Shown piece by piece: positions 41,606 through 54,825 of a stretch of DNA of 64,000 nt. Both the position numbers and the translations under genes were made by a program. Below the pieces are notes generated by a model. It ran no database searches and had not been told where the DNA came from. It saw only the letters and a list, made by a program, of their open reading frames with translations. Source of the stretch: an uncultured Lachnospiraceae bacterium (GTDB lineage: Bacteria; Bacillota; Clostridia; Lachnospirales; Lachnospiraceae); contig CAKXYI010000010.1 of assembly GCA_934899185.1 (NCBI GenBank), positions 15,018 through 79,017 of the forward strand. The letters are read 5' to 3'. Each line of letters opens with the position of its first letter. Position 1 is the stretch's first letter.

Positions 41606-44128
41606 TTATTCTTCGGTAGAATCTTCTACTTCCGAATCTGCATTTTCTGCATCTTCTTCCATTTCTTCCGATTCTTCCATAATCATGTCTTCCTTGCGCA
41701 CTTTTGCAATACTTGCAACCGTTACACCTTCATCAACATTGATCAATTTTACACCGGAAGTGATTCTGCCAAGAAGTGCTGTATCATTTACCTTAATGCG
41801 AATGATAATACCTTCTGTATTAATGAGCATCATCTCATCTTCCTGATTAACTGCTTTACATCCTATGATGTTTCCTGTTTTATCAGTAATCTTGTAACAC
41901 TTCACACCCTTACCACCACGATTTTGCGGTGTAAATTCATCGATAAGTGTGCACTTACCAAGACCTTTTTCTGAAACAATCATCAAAGAGTCTCCCTGGG
42001 AAGCAAGCTGCATAGCAATTACTTCATCCTGGTCTGTCAGGCTCATACCAATAACACCCATAGAGGTACGTCCGGTATTTCTAACATCTGTTTCGTGGAA
42101 ACGGATACACTGACCAAATTTGGTAATCAAAATAATATCTTCGTTATTATCTGTCAGTTTTACTTCAATTAATCTGTCATCTTCACGAAGATTGATTGCT
42201 GCAAGACCTGTTTTACGGATATTTTCATAGTCCGTGATCTTTGTCTTTTTCACAATACCATTCTTTGTAGCCATAAACAGATACTGGTTCTCTGAGTATT
42301 CCTTCAATGCAATCATAGATGTGATTTTTTCATCCGGCTGCAATTGTAAAAGATTTACGATTGCCGTACCTCTTGCTGTTCTGGAACATTCCGGAATCTC
42401 ATAGGCTTTCATACGATAAACACGACCGGTATTTGTAAAGAACATCAGGTAGTGATGTGAGGTTGTAAGCATCATTTCAACAATGTAATCTTCATCGATT
42501 GTCTCCATGCCCTTAATACCTTTACCACCACGATGCTGGCTCTTAAAGTTATCCACATTCATACGCTTGATATAACCAAGTTTTGTAAATGTAATAACGG
42601 TATTTGTCACTGGAATCATATCTTCCATGGAAATATCATATTCATCAAATCCAATGGATGTTCTGCGTTCATCACCATATTTATCAGAAATAGCAAGAAT
42701 TTCTTCCTTGATTACACCAAGCAACTTCTTCTCATCTGCAAGAATTGCCTTTAACTCTGTAATGAGCTCCATCAAAGACTTGTATTCTTCTTCCAGTTTG
42801 TTTCTTTCCAAACCGGTCAGTGCACGCAGACGCATCTCAACAATGGCATTTGCCTGTGCTTCCGATAAAGCAAAGCGCTCCATCAACTGCTGTTTTGCTG
42901 TAGCAACATCGGCAGAACCACGGATGATCTTGATAACTTCGTCGATATTATCCAGAGCGATCAATAATCCCTGTACGATATGTGCTCTTTCTTCTGCCTT
43001 ATTCAGATCGTATCGGGTTCTTCTGGTTACAACATCCTTCTGATGCAGCAAATAGTAATTTAAAAGTTCATAGAGATTAAGCACCTTTGGCTGGTTGCCA
43101 ACCAGGGCAAGCATGATAACGCCAAAAGTATCCTGTAACTGCGTATGCTTGTAAAGCAGGTTGAGCACGACATTCGGATTGACATCACGACGGAGTTCAA
43201 TACAGATACGCATACCTTCTCGTGATGATTCATCTCGCAGATCGGTAATACCATCGATCTTTTTATCGCGAACAAGTTCCGCAATCTTTTCGATCAGACG
43301 TGCCTTATTTACCATGTATGGAAGTTCTGTTACAACGATACGGTTCTTTCCGTTGTTCATCGGCTCAATCTCAGATACCGCACGCACACGGATCTTACCG
43401 CGTCCGGTACGATAAGCCTCATCAATACCGGCATGACCTAAGATAGTACCACCGGTCGGAAAATCAGGACCCTTTACAATCTCAAGTAATTCTTCAATAT
43501 CGGTCTCACGATCTTCTTCTACCTGATTATCAATGATCTTTACCACGGCGGCAATGACTTCACGCAGGTTGTGTGGCGGAATATTGGTTGCCATACCAAC
43601 GGCAATACCTGTTGTTCCATTGACAAGCAGGTTTGGATAACGGGAAGGAAGAACGGTTGGTTCTTTTTCCGTCTCATCAAAGTTTGGCATGAAATCTACG
43701 GTATCTTTGTTGATATCGGAAAGCATGGCCATGGAAATCTTGGAAAGTCTTGCCTCTGTGTAACGCATAGCAGCAGCGCCATCTCCATCCACAGAACCAA
43801 AGTTACCATGTCCATCGACAAGTGGATATCTCGTTGACCATTCCTGTGCCATGTTGACAAGTGCTCCATAAATAGAAGAGTCACCATGCGGATGGTACTT
43901 ACCCATGGTATCACCGACAATACGCGCACATTTTCTGTGTGGTTTGTCCGGTCCGTTATTTAATTCGATCATAGAATATAAAACTCTACGCTGTACCGGT
44001 TTGAGTCCGTCTCGAACATCAGGAAGGGCGCGGGACGCGATTACACTCATGGCATAATCAATATATGATGTTTCCATCGTCTTTTTCAGATCCACCTCAT
44101 GAATCTGATCAAAAATCTTGTCATCCAT
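41606..44128 (-). CDS. gyrA: DNA gyrase subunit A
   Basis: Breakage-reunion subunit that introduces negative supercoils with GyrB. 840 aa. The N-terminal [22 protein letters not shown] and the quinolone-resistance region around [30 protein letters not shown] (the catalytic tyrosine lies at about residue 121 in YTEARLSKI) are typical. The C-terminal beta-pinwheel has the GyrA box [10 protein letters not shown]. The serine in HGDSSIYG is the wild-type form at the resistance position. The very acidic C-terminal tail ([16 protein letters not shown]) is usual. It lies 17 bp after gyrB. Confidence 0.97.
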   Translation of the reverse strand: MDDKIFDQIHEVDLKKTMETSYIDYAMSVIASRALPDVRDGLKPVQRRVLYSMIELNNGPDKPHRKCARIVGDTMGKYHPHGDSSIYGALVNMAQEWSTRYPLVDGHGNFGSVDGDGAAAMRYTEARLSKISMAMLSDINKDTVDFMPNFDETEKEPTVLPSRYPNLLVNGTTGIAVGMATNIPPHNLREVIAAVVKIIDNQVEEDRETDIEELLEIVKGPDFPTGGTILGHAGIDEAYRTGRGKIRVRAVSEIEPMNNGKNRIVVTELPYMVNKARLIEKIAELVRDKKIDGITDLRDESSREGMRICIELRRDVNPNVVLNLLYKHTQLQDTFGVIMLALVGNQPKVLNLYELLNYYLLHQKDVVTRRTRYDLNKAEERAHIVQGLLIALDNIDEVIKIIRGSADVATAKQQLMERFALSEAQANAIVEMRLRALTGLERNKLEEEYKSLMELITELKAILADEKKLLGVIKEEILAISDKYGDERRTSIGFDEYDISMEDMIPVTNTVITFTKLGYIKRMNVDNFKSQHRGGKGIKGMETIDEDYIVEMMLTTSHHYLMFFTNTGRVYRMKAYEIPECSRTARGTAIVNLLQLQPDEKITSMIALKEYSENQYLFMATKNGIVKKTKITDYENIRKTGLAAINLREDDRLIEVKLTDNNEDIILITKFGQCIRFHETDVRNTGRTSMGVIGMSLTDQDEVIAMQLASQGDSLMIVSEKGLGKCTLIDEFTPQNRGGKGVKCYKITDKTGNIIGCKAVNQEDEMMLINTEGIIIRIKVNDTALLGRITSGVKLINVDEGVTVASIAKVRKEDMIMEESEEMEEDAENADSEVEDSTEE

Positions 44129-44145
44129 TTATAAACGTCCTCCTA

Positions 44146-47169
<3,024 letters not shown>

Positions 47170-47173
<4 letters not shown>

Positions 47174-47385
47174 CTGACTACTTTAACGCTCTCTCCCTCA
47201 AAAGTAACCACATCACCCGGATAGATCTTTTTGCCGCGGCGAAGTTCCACCTCGCCATTGACACTTACCAGACCATCTAAAATAACCATCTTGGCATCCA
47301 CACCGGAGGACATCATATTGGCTTTTTTGAGTAATTGTCCGAGTTTGATAAAATCATCGCCCTCTCGTAAACTGATTTCTTCCAT
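47170..47385 (-). CDS. yaaA: S4-domain RNA-binding protein (YaaA/RlbA type)
   Basis: 71 aa with a single S4 domain: FIKLGQLLKKANMMSSGVDAKMVILDGLVSVNGEVELRRGKKIYPGDVV. Small S4 proteins in this position, between dnaN and recF, are conserved across Firmicutes; in B. subtilis the protein is implicated in ribosome assembly. It begins 12 bp after the end of dnaN and overlaps recF. Confidence 0.93.
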
Positions 47386-47397
47386 TTTATCTTCCTC

Positions 47398-48510
47398 TTA
47401 GTTTGTCGCTGTATTAAAGTTTACCGGAAGGATGAGGTAAATGTACTTGTCCTCATCATCCTTGATAAAACATGGTGCCTTTGGATTGACCATGTAAATA
47501 GATACTTCTTCCTCATCGATAACACGAAGGGCATCAATAAAGAACTTTGGATTGAATCCAATCAAAATATCCTTACCTTCTTTGCCGATTTCAATATCTT
47601 CCTTCATGGATCCGGCTACAGAATTGATCTTGAGTTCCATATTGCCATCGGTAATATCCATGATAATCGGCTTTTTATCGCCTTCTTTTACCATCAAAGT
47701 CGCACGATCGATACAGTCTAAAAGTTCTCTCTTGTTGATCTTAAACTTTGTCTCATAATCGGTAGACAGCATCTGATCAATCTTGAAGTATTCGCCTTCG
47801 ATCAGACGAGAAACAACCGTTGTATTGTCAAACTCAAAAATAATGTGATTGTCTGTAATAAAGAGATTTACCATTTCTTCGGTGGATCCCGGAATAATCT
47901 TGCTGACTTCGATCAGGCTCTTTCCCGGAACAACAACCTTTTTATTCTCATAAGACTCCTTTAATTCAATGTTACGAATGGAAATTCTATGACCATCCAG
48001 AGAAACCACTTTCAGATGATTTCCTTCAATTTCAAATAATTCACCTGTCATCAATTTGTTATTTTCATTATCTGCAATAGAAAAAATAGTCTGGCGGATC
48101 ACTTCCTTTAATGTAAACTGTGAAAGTAAGATCGGCTCATTCCGAGGAATGATAGGAATGTAAGCAAAATCTTCACCGGATTTTCCTACGATAGTAAAGT
48201 TTGCCTTTTCACAGGTAATGGTTGTCTTAAAAGTAGCATCTGTTTCAATGGTAACTTCATTATCAGGAAGTTTACGAACAATATCAGAAAAGAATCTTGC
48301 ATCCAATGCAATGATACCTCTTTCTTCAATCGTGCCTTCAATGATCGTTTCAATACCAATTTCCATATCATTGGCTGTTAATTTGATCTCATTTGTAGAA
48401 GCATCGATCAAAATACATTCTAAGATAGCCATGGTAGTTCTGGTAGGAACTGCTTTTGAAACGATGTTTACTCCTTTTGCTAGTTCTGCTTTTTGACAGG
48501 TGATCTTCAT
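47398..48510 (-). CDS. dnaN: DNA polymerase III beta subunit (sliding clamp)
   Basis: Ring-shaped processivity clamp. 370 aa, three similar clamp domains: MKITCQKAELAKGVNIVSKAVPTRTTMAILECILI at the start, EKANFTIVGKSGEDFAYIPII near 105, and DKYIYLILPVNFN at the C-terminus. Ribosome site AAGGAG. The 295-bp gap up to dnaA holds its promoter and DnaA-box-like sequences. Confidence 0.97.
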   Translation of the reverse strand: MKITCQKAELAKGVNIVSKAVPTRTTMAILECILIDASTNEIKLTANDMEIGIETIIEGTIEERGIIALDARFFSDIVRKLPDNEVTIETDATFKTTITCEKANFTIVGKSGEDFAYIPIIPRNEPILLSQFTLKEVIRQTIFSIADNENNKLMTGELFEIEGNHLKVVSLDGHRISIRNIELKESYENKKVVVPGKSLIEVSKIIPGSTEEMVNLFITDNHIIFEFDNTTVVSRLIEGEYFKIDQMLSTDYETKFKINKRELLDCIDRATLMVKEGDKKPIIMDITDGNMELKINSVAGSMKEDIEIGKEGKDILIGFNPKFFIDALRVIDEEEVSIYMVNPKAPCFIKDDEDKYIYLILPVNFNTATN

Positions 48511-48805
48511 AATCGGTAAAACTCCTTTCAGCTTAACATAGATAAATATAATAGAAATTAATAGTAATATTATTATAGGGTGTGTAAAAGTGTATAAGTC
48601 GTGAAACGCTGATGGTTTCTGGACTTGTCCTAAAAATTAAATCAAAAAGTAGTGTTGAAAGGCTGAGGAAATACAGAGGATGTTTTGTAGATAAAAGGGA
48701 CGACCTCTTTATGAGGTTTACTTTTATCCTCAGGCTGTAAACATAAATTCACAACTTATCCCATATATTTAAACATAGAAATCAACAACTTATGCACAAT
48801 CTCAT
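48511..48805. other. dnaA-dnaN intergenic region, possible minor origin or unwinding region
   Basis: A 295-bp AT-rich gap. It contains TTATGCACA at 48790-48798 and TTATCCCAT at 48756-48764, both DnaA-box-like, and a very AT-rich stretch at 48541-48585. In B. subtilis the unwinding element lies in the equivalent dnaA-dnaN gap, so this part may take part in a bipartite oriC. The region also contains the dnaN promoter. No gene is seen in it. Confidence 0.6.
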
Positions 48806-50191
48806 CTAATTTGGATTGATCTTCTTTTTGATGGTGTCGATCTGTTTACGAAATTCTTCATCATTATTATATTCTTCTTCGATTACATTACGTCCGTGAA
48901 GGATCGTAGAGTGATCTCTTCCGTTGAGTAACTGACCGATACCTTCTAAGGTCGCATCTGTCATGGTATTGCATAAGAACATGGCAATTTGACGCGGTCT
49001 GGAAACAGATTTACTGCGATCCTTGGAAAGCATCTTTTCCATAGGAATATTATAATGTTCAGAAACAACTTCAATGATGAGTTGTGGTGTAACTTCTCTA
49101 GGTTTGTCCGGATAAATGATATTCTGAAGTTCACGCATAGCAATATCCATGGTGATATCGCTTTTTTCCAGATTGGCATAGGCAATGAGTTTGTTGAGTG
49201 CCCCTTCCAGTTCACGGATGTTGGACTTGATATTCTCAGCAATGTAATCCAGAATATCATCACTCAGATTGATTTTTTCAGATTCGACTTTCTTGCGTAG
49301 GATCGCCATTCTGGTTTCATAATCAGGGTTGCCGATATCAGCCATGAGTCCGCTTTCAAAACGGGAACGGATCCTTTCTTCCAAAGTTTCCATCTCTTTT
49401 GGCGGCTTATCGGAAGTGATAACGATCTGTTTTCCAGCCAAATAAAGGGTATTGAAAGTGTTGAAAAATTCCTGCTGCGTGCTTTCCTTACCTATTAAAA
49501 TCTGGATGTCATCGATCAGAAGGATGTCAACCGAACGATATTTTTCTCTTGTCTTTGTGATGGCATTGGAAGAATTGGCTCCGCGGATGCCCTCTATCAC
49601 TTCATTTAAGAATTGTTCGGAAGTCACATATAGTACCTTTTTATCAGGATTTTCATTGATAATGAAATTGCCGATAGAATGTAAAAGGTGTGTTTTTCCA
49701 AGCCCCGGCCCACCATAAATATAAAGTGGGTTGTATGCTTCGCCCGGAGATTCTGCAACAGCGAGAGATGCCTGTCTGGCAAATTTGTTGTTGCCGCCTA
49801 CGACGAAAGTATCAAAAGTGTACTTTGCATTTAAATTTGAAGTTGCATAATTGGCTGACTTTGGAATAAAAGTCTCATTGATAACCGGCGTGTTGAATTC
49901 GCCCGGTAGTGCAAAACGTAATTTTACTTCCTTAGTAAAGCCACATACTTCACTGATCATGATGGCAAGAAACTTTGCGTACTTTTTGGTGATATAGTTA
50001 ATAGCCATCTGGTCAGGATCGGATTCCTGATCATCTTTTGGATCAAAGACAATGATCAGTGTGTCATCTTCAATGGCTGTTGGCTCCAGTGGTAATAACC
50101 AGGATTTGAAGGAAATATCAGAAATAGAGTGTTCTTCTTTGAAACTCTGTAAGATATCATTCCATTTTTCCTGAATAAGTTCTAAATTCAT
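48806..50191 (-). CDS. dnaA: Chromosomal replication initiator DnaA
   Basis: AAA+ ATPase that opens oriC. 461 aa. Domain I is at residues 1-~90, a short linker follows, the Walker A is IYGGPGLGKTHLLHS near 160, the Walker B is VDILLIDDIQIL near 225, and the C-terminal DNA-binding domain ends with GQLLNGRDHSTILHGRNVIEEE (the DnaA-box recognition motif DHSTIL). Its promoter is within the origin region, overlooked by DnaA boxes, so autoregulation is likely. Ribosome site GGGGA. Confidence 0.98.
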   Translation of the reverse strand: MNLELIQEKWNDILQSFKEEHSISDISFKSWLLPLEPTAIEDDTLIIVFDPKDDQESDPDQMAINYITKKYAKFLAIMISEVCGFTKEVKLRFALPGEFNTPVINETFIPKSANYATSNLNAKYTFDTFVVGGNNKFARQASLAVAESPGEAYNPLYIYGGPGLGKTHLLHSIGNFIINENPDKKVLYVTSEQFLNEVIEGIRGANSSNAITKTREKYRSVDILLIDDIQILIGKESTQQEFFNTFNTLYLAGKQIVITSDKPPKEMETLEERIRSRFESGLMADIGNPDYETRMAILRKKVESEKINLSDDILDYIAENIKSNIRELEGALNKLIAYANLEKSDITMDIAMRELQNIIYPDKPREVTPQLIIEVVSEHYNIPMEKMLSKDRSKSVSRPRQIAMFLCNTMTDATLEGIGQLLNGRDHSTILHGRNVIEEEYNNDEEFRKQIDTIKKKINPN

Positions 50192-50229
50192 ATGTAGTCC
50201 CCGTTCTTTATCCTAATAACCTATCATCT

Positions 50230-50258
50230 ATAATACCTTAATAAAGCCATTTTATCAA
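50230..50258 (-). promoter_or_regulatory. Promoter of dnaA
   Basis: TTGATA (50253-50258), 17 bp, TATTAT (50230-50235) on the minus strand. Confidence 0.65.
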
Positions 50259-50339
50259 CAAAAACATCATAGGTATAGGGGATAATACAGGCACCTTATT
50301 TTCTTTATTTTCCAAAATACGACGTTATAGGGCTATCTT

Positions 50340-50507
50340 TGTGCATAAAGTGGATAATAGACTTAGTATGTGGATAAGTTATAAACCACAATATCTGACA
50401 CAAAATGACATGTTTAGCAATATATATGTGGATGAATGTTTTTAAATTTTATACTTATCCACAAAGTTATCCACTTTATCAAGAGAATTATAGAAAATTG
50501 TGGAAAA
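50340..50507. other. oriC: DnaA-box cluster between dnaA and rpmH
   Basis: Boxes on both strands: TGTGCATAA (50340-50348), AGTGGATAA (50349-50357), TGTGGATAA (50369-50377, perfect), TGTGGATGA (50427-50435), TTATCCACA (50455-50463, perfect), TTATCCACT (50467-50475) and TGTGGAAAA (50499-50507). Leftward and rightward gene blocks diverge from this spot, with replication genes on each side. Cluster density, AT-richness and gene order place the replication origin here. Confidence 0.9.
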
Positions 50508-50537
50508 GGTAAAATTCCTAAAAAATGTTGATTTTGC

Positions 50538-50565
50538 TTGACTTTGAGACTTTTTTTGTTATAAT
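50538..50565 (+). promoter_or_regulatory. Promoter of rpmH
   Basis: TTGACT (50538-50543), 16 bp, TATAAT (50560-50565) on the plus strand. Confidence 0.8.
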
Positions 50566-50601
50566 GATAGCGATGTTTTTTCATAAAGGGAGGTGGATAC
50601 T

Positions 50602-50736
50602 ATGAAGATGACATTTCAACCAAAAAAGAGACAGAGATCTAAAGTACATGGTTTTCGTTCAAGAATGAGTACAGCAGGCGGAAGAAAAGTATTGGCTGCT
50701 AGAAGAGCAAAAGGTAGAAAGAAATTATCAGCTTAG
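50602..50736 (+). CDS. rpmH: 50S ribosomal protein L34
   Basis: 44 aa, strongly basic: [18 protein letters not shown], then [26 protein letters not shown]. This is the complete L34 sequence pattern. Ribosome site GGGAGG. First gene rightward from the origin, ahead of rnpA, as in nearly all bacteria. A terminator-like hairpin (50736-50766) after the stop may reduce read-through into rnpA. Confidence 0.98.
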   Translation: MKMTFQPKKRQRSKVHGFRSRMSTAGGRKVLAARRAKGRKKLSA

Positions 50737-50766
50737 GCCACAGACCCTGTGGTCTTTCTTCTTTTT
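50736..50766 (+). terminator. Attenuator-like hairpin between rpmH and rnpA
   Basis: GGCCACAG and CTGTGGTC pair around ACC and are followed by TTTCTTCTTTTT. It overlaps the last base of rpmH and probably lowers rnpA transcription relative to L34. Confidence 0.75.
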
Positions 50767-50828
50767 ATCAAAAACGATCATGACCCAATTCGAGAGACTT
50801 TTTGTCATGGAAAGGTGAGTGGATAGTA

Positions 50829-51167
50829 GTGAAATTCAGTGATTCTTTAAAGAAAAATGCCGATTTCCAGTATGTTTATAAAAACGGACAATCCAAAGCA
50901 AATCGATATTTAGTTATGTATGTATGCGAGAATCAGGGATCCACAAATCGAATTGGAATTTCTGTTAGTAAAAAAGTAGGAAACAGTGTAGTACGACATC
51001 ATTTGACGAGACTGATCAGAGAAAGTTATAGACTACATGAAGAGATGTTCAATAGTGGTTTGGATATCGTAGTCGTTGTAAGAAACAGGGCAAGGGATTG
51101 TTCTTATCATGAAATTAATGATGCTTTGCTTCATCTTGCAGGTCTTCACAACATATTAAATAGGTAA
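50829..51167 (+). CDS. rnpA: Ribonuclease P protein component
   Basis: Protein subunit that helps RNase P bind pre-tRNA leaders. 112 aa: KFSDSLKKNADFQYVYKNGQ at the start, GISVSKKVGNSVVRHHLTRLIRESYR in the middle, where the usual RNR motif (NAVxRNRxKR) reads VVRHHLTR. GTG at 50829 is the chosen start because the protein then begins KFSDSL as in relatives and AAAGGTGAG lies upstream; an earlier TTG has no such site. It lies four codons' length before yidD. Confidence 0.95.
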   Translation: MKFSDSLKKNADFQYVYKNGQSKANRYLVMYVCENQGSTNRIGISVSKKVGNSVVRHHLTRLIRESYRLHEEMFNSGLDIVVVVRNRARDCSYHEINDALLHLAGLHNILNR

Positions 51168-51182
51168 TAATTGGAAAAGAAT

Positions 51183-51404
51183 ATGCAATCAATTTTGAAA
51201 AATGGTTTAATTTGGATTATCAAATTTTATAGAAAGTATATTTCGCCAATGAAGACAACGAAATGCCCGTATTATCCCACATGCTCGACCTATGGTCTGC
51301 ATGCTGTGGAGAAGTACGGTTTTTTTAAAGGCGGAGCTTTGGCTGCCTGGCGTATTATTCGTTGCAATCCATTTTCAAAAGGTGGTTATGATCCTGTTCC
51401 ATAA
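51183..51404 (+). CDS. yidD: Membrane protein insertion efficiency factor YidD
   Basis: 73 aa. The family pattern is complete: FYRKYISPMKTTKCPYYPTCSTYGLHAVEKYGFFKGGALAAWRIIRCNPFSKGGYDPVP, including the three conserved cysteines. It is a membrane-associated helper of YidC. The ATG at 51183 is chosen, preceded by GGAAAAG; a TTG four codons earlier is the alternative. The order rnpA, yidD, yidC is standard. Confidence 0.95.
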   Translation: MQSILKNGLIWIIKFYRKYISPMKTTKCPYYPTCSTYGLHAVEKYGFFKGGALAAWRIIRCNPFSKGGYDPVP

Positions 51405-51421
51405 AATGGAGGTTTTTAACA

Positions 51422-52705
51422 TTGACAGAGTTATATTTAACTGCTTATGATGGTGCGATTTTAGGACCAATCGCCAAGGGACTCGGCTGGATCATGGATA
51501 AGATATACGTTTTTCTTAGTTCCGTATGTCATATCAACAGCATCGCCCTTACCATCATCGTATTTACGGTATTTATTTACCTGTGTCTGTTCCCACTGAC
51601 TTATAAGCAGCAGAAGTTTTCTGTGCTTACAAGAAAGATGCAGCCGGAACTGAATGCTATCCAGAAGAAGTATAAAAATAAAAAGGATACTGTTTCTATG
51701 CAGGCACAGCAGGAAGAAACACAGATGGTCTATGACAAATATGGTGTTTCTCCAATGGGTTCTTGTTTACAGATGCTCATTCAGATGCCGATCCTTTTTG
51801 CACTTTACCGTGTATTCTGGAACGTACCGGCTTACATTACCAGTGTAAAAGACATTTTTACCGATGTTGTAAATGGCATTATGGCAACCGATGGTTATGC
51901 ACAGACCATGGAAGCTGTCTATAAGAGTGCAGGTCTTAAGAATGTAGCATTCAACGCTGATGCAACAGGAACAACAATGAGCAATTCTATCATTGATGTT
52001 CTTTACAAATTGAGTGAATCCGGTTGGAGCGCTCTGGCAGACAGTTTTCCTAATCTTTCTGACTCCATCGCAACCACAGCCGCAAACTTAAAAGATATCA
52101 ACTACATGTTCATCTTAAATATTTCCGATACACCTTGGAATCTGATGAAGACAGCATGGGCTGATAAGTATTGGGTGCTCCTTATTGCAGCACTTTTAGT
52201 TCCAATCGTTTCTTATCTTGGACAGGTCGTCAATATGAAGTTGATGCCTACACAAGATACTTCCGGATCCGGCAACGCACAGGCAGATCAGATGGCACAG
52301 CAGATGAAGACAATGAACATGATGATGCCTCTGATGACACTTTTCATCGCTTTTACCTGTCCGGTAGGTCTTGTTTTGTACTGGACTATGGGTTCTGTAG
52401 TCCGTATCGTTCAGCAGATCTTACTGAATAAGCATTTTGAGAAGATCAATCTGGATGATATTATTGAAAAGAATAAAGAAAAAGCAGAAAAGAAGAAAGA
52501 GCAGCGCGGTATTCGTCAGGCACAGATCTATGAAGCAGCAAAGATGAATACAAAGAGCAATAGCATGGCTTCAAAGGCAAACATTTCTTCTGACAAGATC
52601 GATGCTTTGAACAAGGCAGAAGAAGCGCGTGCACATGCTGCAAGCGGATCTATGGCATCAAAAGCCAATCTGGTAAAAGATTTTAACGAGCGCAATAATA
52701 AATAA
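51422..52705 (+). CDS. yidC: Membrane protein insertase YidC/OxaA
   Basis: Inserts proteins into the membrane alone or with SecYEG. 427 aa, Gram-positive form. Five membrane helices are visible: ~18-50 (a hydrophobic start), CLFPLTYKQQKFS follows helix 2 near residue 60, MLIQMPILFALYRVFW near 120, VLLIAALLVPIVSYLGQVV near 250 and MPLMTLFIAFTCPVGLVLYW near 300. The C-terminus is a long charged tail. The first codon is TTG with a strong GGAGG nine bases before; no ATG nearby has an equivalent site, so TTG is accepted. Confidence 0.95.
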   Translation: MTELYLTAYDGAILGPIAKGLGWIMDKIYVFLSSVCHINSIALTIIVFTVFIYLCLFPLTYKQQKFSVLTRKMQPELNAIQKKYKNKKDTVSMQAQQEETQMVYDKYGVSPMGSCLQMLIQMPILFALYRVFWNVPAYITSVKDIFTDVVNGIMATDGYAQTMEAVYKSAGLKNVAFNADATGTTMSNSIIDVLYKLSESGWSALADSFPNLSDSIATTAANLKDINYMFILNISDTPWNLMKTAWADKYWVLLIAALLVPIVSYLGQVVNMKLMPTQDTSGSGNAQADQMAQQMKTMNMMMPLMTLFIAFTCPVGLVLYWTMGSVVRIVQQILLNKHFEKINLDDIIEKNKEKAEKKKEQRGIRQAQIYEAAKMNTKSNSMASKANISSDKIDALNKAEEARAHAASGSMASKANLVKDFNERNNK

Positions 52706-52720
52706 TGGGGGTTTAAAATC

Positions 52721-53344
52721 ATGGAATTTGTAGAATTTAGAGGAAAAACTGTTGATGATGCAATCACAAATGCATTGGTTTCTCTTGGAACAACAAGTGA
52801 TCAGATTGAATATGAAGTAATTGAAAAAGGAAGCAACGGTATTCTTGGTTTTGGCAGCAAAGATGCAGTCATCAAGGTTGCAAAGAAGTCTACACCAGAA
52901 GATGTTGTAAGAGATTTCTTAACAGAAGTTTTCGATAAGATGAACTTAGAAGTTGAGATCATCACAAAGTTTGATGAGATCGAGGGTGTGATCGACATTG
53001 AGTTGAAGGGACCTGAGATGGGCGTTCTGATCGGTAAGCGAGGACAGACATTGGATTCTCTCCAGTATCTGACAAACCTTGCTGTCAACAGAAAGTCAGA
53101 CAATTATCTTCGTGTAAAGATCGATACAGAGGATTATCGCAGAAGAAGAAAGGAAACCCTGGAAAACCTTGCAAAGAACATGGCTTATAAGGTAAAGAGA
53201 ACAAAGCGTCCGGTTTCTTTGGAAGCAATGAATCCTTATGAGAGAAGAATCATTCACTCTGCTTTGCAGAATGACAAGTATGTTGTAACACATTCTGAAG
53301 GTGAAGAACCTTACAGACATGTTGTTATTACCCTGAAGAAATAA
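52721..53344 (+). CDS. jag: RNA-binding protein Jag/KhpB (EloR)
   Basis: 207 aa: the Jag N-terminal domain (residues ~1-50), a KH domain (VLIGKRGQTLDSLQYLTNLAVNR, ~100-125) and an R3H domain (SLEAMNPYERRIIHSALQND and onward to the end). In Firmicutes it pairs with KhpA in RNA binding and cell elongation. It follows yidC after about 15 bp, as usual. A terminator follows it. Confidence 0.95.
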   Translation: MEFVEFRGKTVDDAITNALVSLGTTSDQIEYEVIEKGSNGILGFGSKDAVIKVAKKSTPEDVVRDFLTEVFDKMNLEVEIITKFDEIEGVIDIELKGPEMGVLIGKRGQTLDSLQYLTNLAVNRKSDNYLRVKIDTEDYRRRRKETLENLAKNMAYKVKRTKRPVSLEAMNPYERRIIHSALQNDKYVVTHSEGEEPYRHVVITLKK

Positions 53345-53363
53345 TATAAATGGGTTGAAATCT

Positions 53364-53408
53364 TTGGACTTTATCTTCATAATAAATGGGGATAAGGTCC
53401 AATTTTTT
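53364..53408 (+). terminator. Intrinsic terminator after jag
   Basis: TTGGACTTTATC and GATAAGGTCCAA pair (12 bp) around a 15-base loop and are followed by TTTTTT. Confidence 0.85.
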
Positions 53409-53425
53409 CTTATAAGGAATTGATT

Positions 53426-54796
53426 ATGTATAAGACAGATACTATTTGTGCGATTGCATCTGCCATGACAAATGCCGGTATCGGCATTATCCGTGTGAGT
53501 GGTTCGGATGCGATTGAAAAAGTTGATCGAATTTATAAAGGAAAACTGAATCTGACGGAAGCAGAGTCTCATACCGTACAATATGGTCATATCGTTTATG
53601 ATGATAAGATTATAGATGAAGTTATGGTACTGGTCTTGAAGGCTCCGCGTACTTATACGACAGAAGACACCGTTGAGATTGATTGTCACGGCGGGACACT
53701 TGTTATGCAGGAAATTTTAAAAGCCGTTATGGCGCAGGGGGTAAGACCGGCGGAACCGGGAGAGTTTACCAAGCGGGCATTTTTGAATGGCAGAATCGAT
53801 CTCTCTCAGGCAGAATCTGTTATGGATGTGATATCTTCCAATTCCAACCTGGCACTCCACAATTCCATCAACCAGTTGCAGGGCATTTTTTCAGATCAGA
53901 TCAAGGATATGCGTTCTAAGATCATTTATGAGATTGCTTATATTGAGTCGGCTTTGGATGACCCGGAGCATATAGATATCACAGGTTATGGGGAAGATCT
54001 TTTGCCAAAGATACAGGAGATCATAGATCAGATTTCGCATTTGCTTGCAACCGCTGATAATGGTTCTATGTTAAAAGAGGGCATTAAGACGACGATCATT
54101 GGCAAACCCAATGCCGGCAAATCCTCTCTTTTGAATCTGCTTGCCAGAAAAGATCGGGCAATCGTTACGGATATTGCCGGAACAACCCGTGATACTTTGG
54201 AGGAGCAGATCACTTTGAATGGGATTGCTCTGCGCATCATTGATACTGCGGGAATCCGTGACACGGAAGATGTCGTGGAGAAGATCGGTGTCAAAAAGGC
54301 ATACGATACCATGGAAAATGCAGACTTGATCCTTTATGTTGTGGATGCATCAAGACCTTTGGATGAGAATGATATTGCCATCATGGAAAAGATCAAGGAT
54401 CTCAAAGTCATTGTACTTTTAAATAAGACGGATCTGGATCCGGTCGTTGATGCGGATGAGATCCATAAATATTTATCACAAGATATTTTGCCATTTTCTG
54501 CGAAAAATGGTCAGGGACTGGATCATCTGGAAAAAATGATCACGGATATGTTCTTTGCAGGTCAGATCATGGATAGCAATGAGGTATTTCTTACCAATGC
54601 CAGACATATTGCAGCGCTTTCCGATGCAAATGAGAGTCTAAAGCATGTTGTAGAAAGTATTTCTATGGATATGCCGGAAGATTTTCTCTCAATCGATCTG
54701 ATGGATGCTTATGAAAGTCTGGGTGTTATCATTGGTGAATCGGTAGAGGAAGACTTGGTAAATGAGATTTTTGCAAAGTTTTGTACCGGAAAATAG
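53426..54796 (+). CDS. mnmE: tRNA modification GTPase MnmE
   Basis: With MnmG it installs the 5-carboxymethylaminomethyl group on U34 of tRNA. 456 aa: TrmE N-terminal folate-binding domain (IASAMTNAGIGIIRVSG), a helical domain, and an inserted GTPase (IIGKPNAGKSSLLN near 223, DIAGTTRD near 245, DTAGIRDTED near 270, NKTDLD near 335). The C-terminal FCTGK is the conserved catalytic cysteine motif. The ATG at 53426 has AAGGA seven bases upstream. It lies 29 bp before mnmG. Confidence 0.97.
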   Translation: MYKTDTICAIASAMTNAGIGIIRVSGSDAIEKVDRIYKGKLNLTEAESHTVQYGHIVYDDKIIDEVMVLVLKAPRTYTTEDTVEIDCHGGTLVMQEILKAVMAQGVRPAEPGEFTKRAFLNGRIDLSQAESVMDVISSNSNLALHNSINQLQGIFSDQIKDMRSKIIYEIAYIESALDDPEHIDITGYGEDLLPKIQEIIDQISHLLATADNGSMLKEGIKTTIIGKPNAGKSSLLNLLARKDRAIVTDIAGTTRDTLEEQITLNGIALRIIDTAGIRDTEDVVEKIGVKKAYDTMENADLILYVVDASRPLDENDIAIMEKIKDLKVIVLLNKTDLDPVVDADEIHKYLSQDILPFSAKNGQGLDHLEKMITDMFFAGQIMDSNEVFLTNARHIAALSDANESLKHVVESISMDMPEDFLSIDLMDAYESLGVIIGESVEEDLVNEIFAKFCTGK

Positions 54797-54825
54797 AAAG
54801 TGCTCATAATTAGGAAGGAAAAATT

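Noticed and set aside
53096..53689. Minus-strand open frame of 197 codons across the jag-mnmE junction
   Set aside because: It overlaps two well-supported genes and a terminator on the other strand and has no recognisable domain.
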